Below, one piece after another: positions 10,591-24,300 of a stretch of DNA of 64,000 nucleotides (its first letter is position 1; each line of letters begins with the position of its first letter). This DNA is from Scytalidium lignicola (Eukaryota; Ascomycota; Leotiomycetes), in assembly GCA_002812745.2 (NCBI GenBank), contig NCSJ02000015.1, positions 62,001 through 126,000 of the forward strand, read 5' to 3'. Made by a program: the position numbers and the translations under genes. A model generated the notes under the pieces. It saw only the letters and a list, made by a program, of their open reading frames with translations, was not told where the DNA came from and did no database searches.

Positions 10591-11211
10591 TATATCACAA
10601 TATATTTGTTTTGTGGTCGAATACTTGGTGTTGTATGCTTAAGTGGTGGACCGGGTAACGGTAAGCCGGTGCCCCGGGAATTACGTTATCCGGCAAAGGG
10701 GTTAACTAACTTACACAATACATGCTGTATTCTGCGGGGTCCCCACACTGTCCCGTTCAAATGTAATTATTACAGACTCGCGTGTATATTGCTTGTCCCT
10801 AATCATAGAGGGCTGCAATGTTAGGCACACCGGTACTGTAATAAAAAATATATATTCATGCTACTCTACCTCAAACTAGCTATCCTTCTTATGTAGATTG
10901 GTTGCCACCTGGTGAAATCCCGTTTCCCTGCTTTCGCTTATCTTTGGCTGTAAATATTTCCGCCGTCACCTCCATTTCCTCCATGCATCCTCAATCCTCG
11001 TCTCATTCGATGCGAGTCCTCTGATCTCACAGCGTAACTACTGTACTGGAGACACTTTCCCATATATCTACCCGTACGCGGGACCATTCTATCGCACTCC
11101 TCATATCCACGACAGGAAGTGATCTTCAATTGATTGATTCTTGGATGCCCCATGGTCGCAATCCCCTCATCCGGGTCCTTTTGTCCGTGCTGATGTCGCG
11201 TTTTCCAGATC
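10591..11211. other. Intergenic; likely promoter and leader of the Zn2Cys6 gene
   Basis: A 72-codon open frame at 10606-10824 has no recognisable content. Pyrimidine-rich DNA between about 10920 and 11000 could belong to the core promoter of the gene starting at 11212. Confidence 0.4.
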
Positions 11212-14149
11212 ATGAGCAACACGTTCGTCCGCGGGGCAAATCCATCTCCAGCTAAGCCTGAGCAGTATAGACATATTAGATTCGCAACCGCATACGATGA
11301 TGGCGTGCACCCTGCGAAGAGAAGGAGAGCCAATGCAGCGTAAGTCACTTTGCTCTAGTACATGATACATTACACTATCCATGGACCAGAAGGATAAAAA
11401 GCAGACCGGATGACATTTTATATACCCCTCTAGATGCCATAATTGCCGGAAACATAAAAAGAAATGCGATGGTAGACGACCGGTTTGTCTGGCTTGTGAG
11501 AAGAATGGGCGGAACTGCCAAGGATATCCGGGGGCTGGAGAGGCACAGGTCCAGACATGTGTAGCTGAAGAAAACAGTAGAAAGAAAAGTCTTCGGCGGC
11601 CGGCTCTGGAACATCATGAAACAGTTCCAATGAAACGGCTATATATGCCACAGCGCGACCAGGATGCACACGCTATAGGGCGGCAGTACAAACCACTGGG
11701 TGACCAACTGCTTTCAGATGTTCAAGATATCACATCAAAACCTATCTACGAGAATTCCTTCCTAGAGACGTCTCCAGATGCAGAGTCAGTGGGTGCGACC
11801 AGCGCTAGTCCATATTATACAACAACTCGAGATAACCAACACCGTGTTCCTTATTTTCGTTATTTCGGGCCTACAGCTATTGCACCGGGTTACAAACAGA
11901 TGGTAGTTCAAGTCAAACAACACGCTCAAAGCATTGATGCGTCTACAACGTTTCCCAGCTCTGAAATTGGGGGCGTGCTGGAAACACCTGATGGTAATTC
12001 AATACAAGCCATGTCTGAAGGGCAGCCTATTTTTGACGTCCCAGTGTACGACGTGAACACTTCCGCATTCGTCGATCCACTAATCATGCGTCTTGTTGAG
12101 ATTTTCTTTGATAATCTGGGATGCAACTTCCCATTTCTTCAACGTCAACGATTCCTCAAAAATATCGAGAACAAAGTGGCTGAGCCTATATTGGTGAATG
12201 CCATTTGTGCAGTTTCGGAAAGATTCTGTACAGGACCTTTAGTGGGCTCTTCATCGAATGGATCCTCCAGTAAGAAAGCTGTCAATGCCGAAGTAGGGCA
12301 AACATTCGCACACCGAGCGATGATTGGTTTGGTTGAGTCATTTCCTTGTCCCACAATTTCATCTGTTCAGGCCTGTTTGATATTGGCGTATGATGAGTTT
12401 GGGAGAAATCATGATAGTGGATTGTGGATGCAACTCGGTTGCTCAATACGCATGACGCAGGATCTTGGGTTGCAGAAAGTGGAAGAGGGTGGTCACCGAG
12501 ATAGCAATATTCTCGTGGATAAGGCTTTGTCAAATCAACCAGAGCAGCAATCTGTCGAATTGGAGCGAATGTATACATTCTGGGCTGTACTAATGACAGA
12601 TAGGTATGTCTCTAGTGGTACCGGCCGGCCTGTAACTTTGCAAGACAAGGATGTCCAGATTCCTTTTCCACCTCTTTTGCTGAGAGATGATGAGAATCAA
12701 TGGCCGAAACCCTTCCCAGCGTTGGTACGAATTGTGCATGTCTATGGCAAAGTCACAGATCTGTTGAATAATATAAGTGATGAGCTTGCTGCTGAGATAT
12801 TTGAGAACCTAGCCATTGTGGAGACTGAACTGACGACGTTCTATCAATCATTGCCATCAAGGCTGCATTTCAGCGCAATCAATTTTCAGCAATATGTGAG
12901 ATCTGGGGAAGGCACCAATTTCATACTTCTACACTTTTGGTTAGTGGCTTAGATTGCTAAAGAATCCTTCCCTCTGAGTGCGAGTTAATAGTCGTGCAGG
13001 TTTCACGCCCTGATTATTTTGGTGCATCAACCGAAATTATTGCATGGCTTCACAAACATCCAGAAACTATTTCCGAACTCCCATGAGCTGTCCATGTCTT
13101 CTGCCAAGACCATCGCTGATATTATAGCTTTCGCAGAGCTCATCGATCCGAAAAGTTTTACAGGCACACCGTTTACTTCACAACCTATCTACATTGCCGC
13201 TTGTAGTTTTCTCTTAGAGATGGAAAGATTGAAATCTTCTCAGCCCACTTCGGCTGACCACAACATACCAGATCCCACAAATCCCACACTGCTTGCGTCG
13301 GCAGCAATACGCAACTATCAGAGATGCTACAAAGCACTCCAGTCACAAGAGGCTTATTGGGCTGGAATCAAATATATATTAACGGCACTGGAACAGAAAG
13401 CTGAGGGAATATGGGATCCTCTTCTTTATACAAATGAAGAGATGGATAGCACGCGGCCTCCACCATCTCTAGCCCTCGCCTGGAGGCGACAAGCTCGCAG
13501 CATCCTCAACGCAACGACTGATAGATCGGAACCCCCCCAGCCGGAGAATGTGAGGGGGCTTTCTGCAAATGCAGACGACGCTCTCATGGATCCAAGCCAG
13601 GCCATAGGCTGGTCACTGGGTGGCAATGTCAACAGCCCTACTTTTAGCTTGAGTCTCTTCTACCAAAACACCTCATCTGGAACATCCGTGTTCAATGACA
13701 CGGATCAGTTGAACTCGACTTCTGGATCCTTGGACACCGAATACAGGCCCTTTCCTTCATTTCCCGTGCGCACGAATCAGCAGACAGCTCTCCATCCCAC
13801 TGTCGAATCCATTCCACAAACAGACTCTTTCGAAATACCTAACTCTGGAAACCCCATCCCCTTCAAACTCCAAACTACGACATCCCAACAAAGACCATCG
13901 GACGATGATTCCGATAACCGAACAATCTTATCCCTCCCCTACCAGCAACTACAAACCACTTACTCTAACCACCCGAACGGCATGACAACAACGCTACAAG
14001 CAAATGCAGATGCGGGCGGGATCTACCCTACAGACTTGGACGTAATGATCTCGAGCCAAGAAATCGACATGGCGTGTCTTGGGAGTAGGGATCTGGATTT
14101 CTTCCCTCAGGATGTGCTCGGTTTCTTCGATCATTGTACGTCGAGGTGA
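11212..14149 (+). CDS. Zn2Cys6 transcription factor with fungal_trans domain
   Basis: Exons 11212-11339, 11434-12939 and 13000-14149; 927 residues. The zinc cluster is split by intron 1 and reads ACHNCRKHKKKCDGRRPVCL then ACEKNGRNC, with the C-x2-C-x6-C then C-x2-C-x6-C spacing of Gal4-type regulators. A basic HPAKRRRANAA lies just before it. Residues about 190-450 (from VEIFFDNLGCNFPFLQRQRF through AYDEFGRNHDSGLWMQLG) correspond to the fungal-specific regulatory (middle homology) domain. The C-terminal 200 residues are Ser/Thr/Gln-rich, typical of activation regions. It stands next to an NRPS-like gene and an MFS transporter, so it may be a pathway-specific regulator, but no target is shown. 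The second intron was placed from GTTAGT and GTGCAG, joining LLHFW to FHALIIL. Confidence 0.85.
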
Positions 14150-14807
14150 GATTTTCGAGAAGTCAGGCAGTTCTTGACCATGCTATTAAACCCTAGCCAT
14201 ATAATGTAGCTAGCTTAATTGCAGGTACAGCTCAAATATATGGTATCTTTAGTCATCCTATAGAAGTTGACATGGTGAAACAATCTTACAGTAGCTCGCA
14301 TATAAGAGAGTAGACCAGGTCATAGAATAAGATACTGTAACTTTTATTGCAGATCGCTACTATTTCTTTATGCCTATTAACAAGATTACCCGCCGATGAC
14401 GTGCAATTTCTCACAACACATCCATATTAGGTCGCTCCTGTCAGTGCGCCGCAACGGTAGCATATTTATGAGCAAGGAATGTGGATGTATTTTGAAAGCA
14501 TTGAAAACATTAGCTACATATAAGGATGAAAGACGTTTGAGGTAGCTGGTTTAATTAGATTTACTATATCTCTATCAGATAGAATACCTCTGCTAGCCTT
14601 AATTTTTACGGCTGTAACTTTCCCAAGAACTAGCTTTATATAAGGAGTCTAAATGTCTTTGACGAAAATGTTTACAGCTCCCACTGTAAACTAAAATTCG
14701 CCTCCTATTTGAAGACTGCAACGAATGCAACAGACCCAGCTAATAAAAACCCATTCCATGTCTATATCATAATCGCTAATCTATCAATAATAACATACAT
14801 CATTGCA
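14150..14807. other. Convergent intergenic region
   Basis: It separates the 3' ends of the Zn2Cys6 gene and the NRPS-like gene. No open frame or notable repeat was seen; it is moderately AT-rich and presumably holds both 3' untranslated regions. Confidence 0.5.
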
Positions 14808-17800
14808 CTACCAAACTTGCTTCCACTCCTCCAACATCTTAGACACCATATCCCCTTCAATAACTAGACCAGCCGCATCAAAAGCCGCACTGTCCTTCAC
14901 AGCCTTCTCTGTTTCGAAGATAACTTCTTTCTTCTCCTGAGTACCTGCCTCCCAGAACCCCAACAGTTTTCTGCTAGGGTTCTTCTCCACATCCGACGAG
15001 CTACTTCTCAACTTATCTAACCACTCTACATACAGCACTGTCTCAAATTTCAATCCAGCCTCCTTCAACTTCGGCAGGAAATCGTTCTTCCAAGAAAAAG
15101 TCTTGGGATGCACGAGGTTATATACCAACTGCTTACTATCATCCATCTTTTCAGCGCCAATGCCAGCCAGCTCGATCATCGTCTTGGCTAGATCGTCCGC
15201 CATCAGCCACCGGCACTCATCCCGCCCGCCTCCTAGCTCATTAGGCAGTGCTTCGAGCACAAGTGCTGACCGTACCATCAATGGCACGGCCTCACTATCG
15301 CTCCACAGTTGACTTCCAGCATCTCTCCCCGGGACAATCTGCCCGATGCGGAGCACCATTGCTGCTGCGCCAGCTTTCTCGGCAGCGGCTTGCATTATGC
15401 GCTCCGCAACCAACTTCGACCGTGCGTAGCCAGTGGGTGCAGCATCAGTGAAGCGCGGGATAGGAGCTTCAGCGACAATGGGTGAGGTTGATGTGGAAAT
15501 AGAAGGTGTGGCCATCGCAGCGCCGACGGAGGAGCAGAAGAGGATTCGGGCAGGGGTAGGAGTGGTGACGGAGAGAGAGAGGGTTAACAGATTCTGGAGA
15601 CCAGAGAGTTGCTGTGTGAAGGAGGTAATGGGAAGTGCGAAGTTAACGGCCCAGGCGCAGTGGAGGATGTGAGTTACGGTTTTCTGAAGAGTTTCGTATA
15701 CAGATGATGGCAGACCAAGATTGGTTGTGGAGATGTCGCATGAGAGAGCAGTAATCTTGGGTGAGCTTGCGATGTGCCCAAAGGAACGTGATTCTAGAGC
15801 TGAGGTGAGGCGTGCTGACGGCTCAGAAGAAGGTCGTAGGAGACAGTAGATCTTAGTGACAGCAGTGGAGGCCACGAGTTGAGAGAGGATGTGCGAACCT
15901 AATGAACCAGTGGCTCCAGTGAGGACCTACACCAGATGGTTAGTAAAGGAAGTTTATGAAGTGGCTGGGATTTTTATACATACCACAGCACTACCCCCAG
16001 ACACCTTTGAAGTCCCAGGGACACGAGGCTGGAAAATGGAGTATTCTTCTATCAGTTTCTCCATGACCTCAAGCTCACTATCTCCAACATCATCTCCATT
16101 GATTTCCTCACCAGTACGGATAGCATACAGCCTCTTTGCTAGCTTCTCCGTGTCCCCACATTCGTAAACGATCATACTAGGCAATTTGGAAGCATTCCCT
16201 CCCATGTCAAGATCCCCAAGAATAAGACCTCGCATTTGAATAGCCTTCAAACTGTCCACACCAGCAGCGAAGAAGTCTGCTTTGATGTCGGGAAGCGTAA
16301 CATTTATCGCCTTGAATGTGTCAATAACCCATTTCTCCAGCTCAGGGATGCTTAACTTGAGTGTGCCAGAGTTGTTATTCTCGAGCGTGGTGTAGATATC
16401 ATCAATAGTCGTCGCAAACTCACGGTACACCTGGGCACGCTTGATAGACGCCTTATCCGTTGAAGGACAGTCAACATCTGCTGGAATCACAGCTACCATA
16501 TTGCGGCTAATTTGAGAAAAGGCCTCGGCACGTGAATTGGCATCTTCGATGGAAGGCCAGACAGCATCGAGAAACTCATCGTCAGAAAGACTTTCTGCAA
16601 TGGGAGCTCTGAAGAGAAGCAGTCCTGGGATAGGACGGTCGACGCCGAATACCACAGCTTCTTTAACGAGTGGATCCTTGCGGATTCGTCCCTCTATAGA
16701 AAGAGGAAGCACTTTCTCGCCGTTCGTGAGTGTGACTCGGTCGTCAAGACGACCAACAAACTTCCAAGCATTGTGGAGAGTTTTGTGTGGAATGAAGAGG
16801 TCTTTAGTGTGATAGGAGTTAGGAGGATCATTGGAGTTAGTCATGACCTTTCCCCTGTGCCCGTCGAGGACCACACATTCGTGGATGTCGCCATCAATGG
16901 GTTTGAATAAGAGGTAAGGAACAGCGTGTGGTACGGGTCGGAGGTAGTCCCATGCCTTGTCTTCACGAGGGCGGTCGAGAGAGGACAAGATTAAGGCTAC
17001 TTCAGTACTATATAAATTGATTGTTAGCTGAGGACCGCTACCCGTAGACACGACAAGAATTGAAAATACTCACGCTCCAAAATTCGTCCCGAAGTGAATT
17101 CCGTTATTGACGAGAGTATCTCCCAGTTCGTCTGGACATCGACTCCCCGAACAAGACACAAGCCTGCTAGGCTTCAAAGCCTCCAAGCCATCCGGTTTCT
17201 CGAGGAGTAATTTCAACACATAAGGAACCGTCCACACACACTCCGCCTTTGCAGCTCGTATAGCTGGGACAACAGTATCATGGGACTGCGGGACATTGCC
17301 ATTAAACAGGTAGATAACCTTGCGAGTGAAAATTGCCTGGATCATAGTCACAAACCCATGTGCGTGAAACATTGGCATGGACTGGAAGGAGGTCATCCGC
17401 TGCGACGTGAGGAGCGTCACCATGAGCCGCTTATGAGTGTATGTGATGGGACGTGGAATGCCCGTAGATCCTGACGAGTGCATCATGATCAAGGTCTTGA
17501 ATTGTTCCTTGGTGTTATCGACTCCCGAGCGAGCGAACTCGGGACCCCCATCGTCGAAGTCATATTGCTCCCGGGAGAGAATCTGAAGGAGCGTCAATGG
17601 AATCTCCTGGCTTGTATTGGTTGCGATGTCTAGATATGGGGATCCATGGAGGAGAAGTTTGCTGTTCTGTCCACTGAGAAGGCCGACACAGGCATTTACT
17701 GCGAGGCGAGGAGAGAGGAGGAAGGTTGTGTACCCCAGACGACCGAGAGCGAAGATGGTGACGATGTAGTCAAGATCTGAATTACCTATAATCCCCACGG

Positions 17801-18136
17801 TGGTGTTCTCATACTGTTTTTGCAAAGGATATTCATATCAGCGCCGCTATTCTCTAGATATGTTTTCTTTTTCAAGAACAAGTATGCTCCTTTTTTATGA
17901 AATACTAATGATATTTACACACATACCACAGGGGCTACTCCCGCTTTAATAAGACTCTTGGCAGCGCAATCAATGAATCTATTGAATTGCTTGCCGTTAA
18001 CAAGCTCATAGTCGGTGATTCCTAACTTGCTCTTTGGATATGCCAACAGAGGACTCTGATCTTCATCTATCGCACGCTGGCGAATCAATTGATCAAAGGT
18101 ATACAGAGTCTCTTCTTTGGTCTCTATGCTGCCCAT
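14808..18136 (-). CDS. NRPS-like carboxylic acid reductase (adenylation-thiolation-reductase)
   Basis: Exons 17927-18136, 17074-17813, 15984-17007 and 14808-15926; 1030 residues. The A domain (about 20-540) shows LIMMHSSGSTGIP, the NFGATEV core spanning the exon 2/3 join, WKFVGRLDDRV and the late lysine region TDKASIKRAQVY. The T domain follows with DFFAAGVDSLKAIQMR, whose Ser carries phosphopantetheine. The R domain begins at VLTGATGSLGSHIL (Rossmann GxxGxxG) and has the SDR catalytic pair in YARSKLVAE. There is no condensation domain. Such enzymes activate an aryl or alkyl acid, load it on the T domain, and release it as an aldehyde or alcohol using NADPH. The substrate cannot be read by eye. 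A regulator and an MFS exporter flank it, suggesting a small metabolite cluster. Confidence 0.9.
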
Positions 18137-19451
18137 CGTGTGTATCTGTATCTTTCCTCTGATTCGTGTGTATCTTTTTCCCTTTTGTGTTTTGGAGCAG
18201 GGGGGGTAGGTAGGGGCAAAACGTGGGAAATACGCAGGAACAGAGAGGGAGGAGGAGGGAATATCAAAAAATATGGCCCATTGACGAACGATATTGGAGC
18301 CCAGTCTTTGGGATTGCACTTTTCCCAAAAAGTGTAAATATTGAACAAGGGCTCTATGGGTCTTCTGCTAAACGGAAAAAGTGAGAGAAGCGTGCAATGA
18401 TACGAACGGTATTGTATTGCACCACGAGTCACACTGCAGAGCCGACGGGTGTTAATTAGAAACTGCAACCTCAAGCAACACAGGAGGGAAGAAAATGGGG
18501 GAGAGAGTAGACTCGAGTGGAGAAGAACAAAATAGCTTTCTCAAAGGATTCTGGTTTTTCCCGGCCCAGATTACCCATAGTGGTACTCTGGAGTATTAAG
18601 TAGATTAATAACACGTTAGGCAGGGCAGGGGACCTGGACTGCTAGGGGTGTAGAGGTTGCCACGAACATGCATATGCATCCTCCCCACCAATTTGCTTTT
18701 TTTGCTACCCTTGAAGGGTAAGAAAGTCTCTTTCCGAACCATGCCCGTGGGCCTGGGGCTTGTTTCTCTCAAATGCCTCGAAACCATCCTCCGGGCCCAC
18801 ATAGTCAAGTTTCCTTCTTGCAGTCGTATCTAATGAATTCGAGTATGCAACCAGGAACGATGAATGATACCGTTACTTTCAAAACGTGATTCTGGCTTGC
18901 ATAAGCCTCCAATAGACCTATCTGCAAGTACAGGCCCAGATATAGCGTACAGCGCATCACATACACTGTCAGAGTCCACTCAAATTGTGTACGCCATATC
19001 TATGCTACCTCAACCTCCACGCTTCAAAAGCCTCAGGTGTAAAAAACTTTCGTCACCTCTTTCCGACGTATCTTTGCCATTATCCGCGTCTCTTCCACCT
19101 CCTTCTTGCTGACTTTCAAGATAGATCCAATTTGACATTGACACCAGACATTGACTTTCCTAACAATTCACCCCCAAACATGTAGAACCGTCGTACAAAC
19201 TCCAAAACAAAGAAAGCCAAGAAGTTTGTGTGCCACACTCTGCCAATTTATAATTATAGTCTAAATAAACAAAAACGAGTTTGTACGAGAGAATGAGATC
19301 TAAGAAAAGCTTTTTCAGAGAGTCTACAAGAGTGGCACACAATTTTATATCTGTATATATATTAATAAAACACAAAACACCCAAAAGGTTTGACAATCTT
19401 TGGCGCCTTTATATACCCGGTTTTCGATCAGCAGATATTTCAAAAGATAAC
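18137..19451. other. Upstream region of the NRPS-like gene
   Basis: Both neighbours are on the minus strand, so this holds the NRPS-like promoter and the MFS 3' end. Short open frames on either strand have no recognisable content. No repeat of note. Confidence 0.5.
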
Positions 19452-21399
19452 TCAAACCGCCGCCTCAGCGTGATTGCCCTTGTCATCAACGACGTGCTCG
19501 CCTTCTTCGGTAGAGTTCAAGCCACCGACAGTCCACTCACGGATAGCATGACCCTTCCATATTAAGATGATAATGAAGACAAAGGAGAACAGGTCAAAGA
19601 GAGCCATCATTCCATACGTCCATCCAATAGTCACAGCAGCAACCCAGTTGTTGATGTAGAAAGCCACGGAGAGACCGAAGAGGAGACGGTAGGCGTTGAC
19701 GGTGATGGCAGTTTCAGCTGGGTGAGTTGTGAAACACTCGCAGGCATAATTGACCGTGATGGGAATTATACCTAGCGAAGCGAAAGTGACCAAGACTTGG
19801 CCAAAGGCGATGACACCCCATGAAAGGTCATATTGGAGAGCTGCCGCAAAGAGACCGAGACCGATAGGATTGCAGATCACAGCAGGGAACCAGAGAGCAT
19901 GGAGACGGTACTCGGGCTTCCAGATACCACCATTGCGAGCAGCGATGTAGAGGGGGAGTCTATCACTAACGAAGTGGCCGTAGAGCAGAGCAATACCATG
20001 ACCGACCCAGTGAACAAATGAGACTGAAGCACAGTATGCATTAGCACTGAGTTTTCTTAGTACAATAAAACGACGCAAACTTACAGTAGGCGTTCTGTTG
20101 AGCAGTGAAGCCATAGCCTCCGACCTTGGTGGGCTTTTGAAGCCAAACTGGAGTCAAGGCGTTCATTGCAATGTAGAAACCAAAGCTAACCAAGGTAAAG
20201 ACGCTCATGATAAGGATCACAGGGGAGACAGCCACTTGGAAAGGGGTAGCAGCAATACGCAACTAAACACAAAAGGTTGGTTAGGCATAGGAGACTATGC
20301 TAGGGAGAGGTAAAGCTCACAGTTTGCTTCATGGAGGCCTTAGGAGTGATTCTTGAACCAGGGAAGAAAGTAGCAAATCTGTTTGCAATGAATGACGTTG
20401 GTGGATCGGGATTAGCACCACCCTTCTCACGAACCCAAGCAGTTTCATGGAGGAAAAGGAAAACAAAAATGATCGAGGCGCCCAGGAGTCCAACAGTCCA
20501 CCAGAATTCCAGAGTCCATGATCGTCCCGAGGCGATGAAGGCGGACAGTGTTGGGCCAGCGACACTTCCGAAGTTGAAGCACCAATGGAAGGCAGTGAAG
20601 GCTCGACCTCGCTGGTGCAAGAAAAAGAGATCATGGAGGATACGGGGACCTAGGACACCAGTGACACCACCGAAGAAACCAGACAGGAAACGAGAGGCAA
20701 TGAACGAGTTGTAGTCGTTCTCATGGACCATTTGCGTTGCCCATATTTGGGTGAGGAGGCAGCCGATGAGAGTCCAGAAGATGACTGAGCTGCGACCAAA
20801 ACGGAAGGATAGAGGCGCAAAGAAGAAACCACCAGAGGCCAAGCCAGCAGAAGCAGCAGAGTTCTGTATAGTTGTATTAGTATATTTACTAATTGATTGT
20901 ATATAGACGATAACATTGAAACATGTATGCGCCGTGAACTTACCTGATAAGCGATCTGAGTAGTGGTCTTGTGGTAAAGGATGGACTGAGGCCGGACGGT
21001 CAATTGACCAGCAAGAGGGGACACGAAACCCGAGAAGGCCGCAATACAGATGGCTGTGACAATGAGGACTTTCTTGGGCATAGTCCAGTTCTATTTGCGC
21101 ACGGATTAATATGTCAGCACTCAGATGCTACAGACTTTAAAGATCTGCGATATGTAATGTTGGGGATATGTATGTGCGTATATGGGTATGTGAGGGGCAT
21201 GAAATGTTTGTGTAGCTGTGTTTGTGTCTGTGTATATACATACCAATGGGTCGCGAGGGTCGTCACTCGGACGAGGAATGAGAGTGACACCATTGATATC
21301 TTTGCGAGGAGTTTCAGGAAGACTGGTAGAGCTCATATTTCCATCGTCTTCTCTGACGCCAACGTTAGAGATCTCTTGCTTGAGCTCTACGTCAGCCAT
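19452..21399 (-). CDS. MFS transporter (DHA1-like)
   Basis: Exons 21244-21399, 20944-21090, 20321-20863, 20085-20262 and 19452-20023; 531 residues. A polar N-terminal tail of about 60 residues precedes NWTMPKKVLIVTAICIAAFSG, the first membrane helix. Further hydrophobic segments follow in two groups of six with a central loop near ANRFATFFPGSRITPKASM. RFGRSSVIFW occupies the place of the conserved loop 2-3 signature, and RFLSGFFGGVTGVLGPRIL fits helix 4. The family is proton-coupled export or import across the plasma membrane. Lying next to an NRPS-like gene on the same strand, it may export that product, but this is inference. The last intron (20024-20084) was placed so that NAY joins FSFVHW; an alternative acceptor 16 bases upstream breaks the frame. 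Confidence 0.85.
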
Positions 21400-24300
21400 T
21401 GTTGCTGTGTCTGCGTATGCGTAACCCGCAGGCGTGTTGTATCTTTTCTCTCCTTTGTGCTCTCTCTCGTTCTCTATATCTTATTACAAAGGACCCCTAG
21501 GAGCAACGAAGGAGGAAAAAAAGAACCCAGGATTTGTCGAGACTGAACAGTTCCACACAGAAAAGACAGGAAACAAGAGATAAGAAATGTAAAGAAGGAA
21601 GGCGAGACGAACAGGTTATACGAGTCCTCGAAACGTGGAAATAACGTGGAAAAGCACAAGGGGAACTACTAAAGCTTGCATGAATTCTGCACCTTGTCTA
21701 ATTTTTCGCGATTCCTGGCCCAATATTGGCTTGGAACAGACAAGGCTAAACAAGAGTAAGAACACCACCTTAACAGCCACTTCGATATCACCTTTGATAT
21801 CGCTCGAAAGGTGGCTTGCCGCGATGGGGAACCCTCCAGCATATGCCTTCTCTACATTGCCCTTGAGCCTTAACAAGCCTTGACAAGGCCTCGAACGTCG
21901 CCTAAGGGTACTGACAAGGGCAGAGGGAAATCACCTTCCGCTTTGAGAGAGAGCTCTTTAGACCCAGGTTGTCGGGCCCAAGTGGCACCCTCCTCTTGAA
22001 CCGAGTTGTCACGTCAGAAGAGACTGTGCTTCATGTTTTCTAATTCCTTAGCAGGGGGCCATTACCACGTTGCCGGGCATCGTAGCAGTTACTGTACTGT
22101 ACAGGTAAATGCCAGCGTGCTGACAGGAGGGTGTTAGCTAGTCCACGGCGATGCTTTAGACAATATCTGCAGTCAGCACTCAACTCCTCCGCGGCATTAA
22201 TTGCGATATAGATATGGCTCGACAGAGACGCAGAAATATGCCCCTCATGCTGCGATGTGGTGCTGCGATAGGAAGAGAGGGGGACTGCCTTGTTCTATGC
22301 TGGCTTTTGATGCGGTGTTAAGAGTGCTGCGTGCATCGGAGCGAACGCCGTGCAGCGAAGCTGCAAACCCAAGGCCACAAGTGAAGGCATGGGAGACTAG
22401 TGCGGGATACAAACGCCCAGATTGCCAGGATGATTGAGAGAAGTCCTTGAGGGTTGTGATATTTGATGCCACCATTCTATCTTTGCCATCTCATTTGATA
22501 AGAGTTTCGGCTACGGCCCCGTTGTAAGAACTCGCTGATTGTGCCCAGTCTTCTCTGCGACAGTTGTACGATATGGCATTGTTACAGAATCCGGATCTTG
22601 TGTTACGAGATCTGTGTTGGTTTGTGCTGGTTATTATACGGCTTTTGTACCGTCGAGAATGGCCCGCGATCTCCAGAAAAGTACCGGAATGGCGTACGCC
22701 ATTTGATTTATGCAACCCACCAGTTTCAACAACAGCCGGTAGAGAGTTATTAAACCGTGCAGCCTATTTGCTGGCTGTGGATGTGGTGGTGGCGGCGTCG
22801 AGGATAAATAGGGGGCCCACGTCCGTCGCTTAGTTGTGTCCTCATTGAGGATGAACGAAAGTACTTACGTACGAAGTAATACAGCATTAATAGAACATAA
22901 AAGAGAACTTGTGCGCAGAGACCAGAAGCGAAGAGAGTGTGTGTATGACAAAGACAAGACAAAGATAAAGACCGCGAACACAAGAGCCAGAGCGAGGCTT
23001 CACAAGACCGGCGTGATACTTTCCTACAGGTGGCGCGCTTTAGCTCTTGATGGTACAGTGCAAGCAAGTACAGTACAGCACTGTACTCCGTACAGGGTGG
23101 TTAATAACTTGGCAACTCTCCCACGCACTACCATAATTACGAAAAAGCCTCCACCAAAGAAACACACTACTGCAGCTTCCGGTGGCACCGTTTCTTAGTA
23201 GTTCCTTAGTTACGGTACCACACCACGGAGTATTTCGTGCTGAGTCTGTGCCTTTTGTGGGAAAAGAGGGCCAACGCCAGACACAAGTGCCCGTTGTCCT
23301 CCCCGCTCCCTCCCTTCCTCCCTCCAGCGCAAGCCGCACCGAACGGACTCTGCTGCTAGACTCTGCTGACTCTGCTCACTGGAACGGAAGAGTCCCCTAG
23401 TCTCCTGAGCCCCTGGTGGTCCCCCTTGTCAGCGTCGCAGTTCCGTCGTGCTTATTCCTTATTGCGGGATAAGAGCACCTCCCCTTCTTAGCCTACGGTG
23501 CTAACGAGAAATGTCTGTTCCTCCTCGACTCCGCTAGCACCGTCACATCGCGCAGGCCCCTGGACTGCCGGATCTGCAGGTTACAGTTCCGCAATCGCAC
23601 AAGGCCAAGGCTTGGAGTTTGCTCGTGAGGGCCAAGAAGCGACCAAGGAGGCCCCAAAAATGCTTCGTATGCTTCTACCAGAGGAGTTGCGCCCCGGACA
23701 TAGTCTCCAGCAACCGGCGCGAAACCCCTAAGGCTTAATTAGACCACCAACGGACGTTGAGGCCCTTGGCACCGCCCAGGCAAATCGGAGCGCAGGGTCT
23801 TGGGAATCTCCCTCTTCTTCACTTGGGAGAGCGCCGGATTGGGCGTTCTAGACTTAAGGTGGAGAGACAGAGAGAGAGAGTGCGAGGGATTGCGATAATT
23901 AGCTCCTATGCTCTATCCTGCAACTGCGCAAAAGTACCGGTACAATTATGGAGATAATACCGAACTGTAACTGGGCAGTTGGCAACACAGCATTTCAACA
24001 GCAATCCAGCGCCGCCACGGCCAGGGCATTTAATTTTTCTTCAGAATCCTTGAGTGTTTTGCACCAGGGGCCCAGCCACAGCACTGTAAACACAACCACT
24101 CATAGCCCAGCACTTCTTCTGCCACAGAACAAGGCTCCCAGTCTCTGCAATTGCTGCATGTCGCGCGAAATTTTTCAAATCCACACGATGTTGCATGTAT
24201 CCATCCGTGTGGCGTGTGTGAGGAAGAACGAGGGGGATGTACACGCCCTACTACCCGAAGCAGCTTACTGGCTTTCGCACTTCGTTTATCTGCTCAGCGT

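Noticed and set aside
10606..10824. 72-codon frame in front of the Zn2Cys6 gene
   Set aside because: No homology that I can recognise; it lies in decayed DNA beside a transposon remnant.
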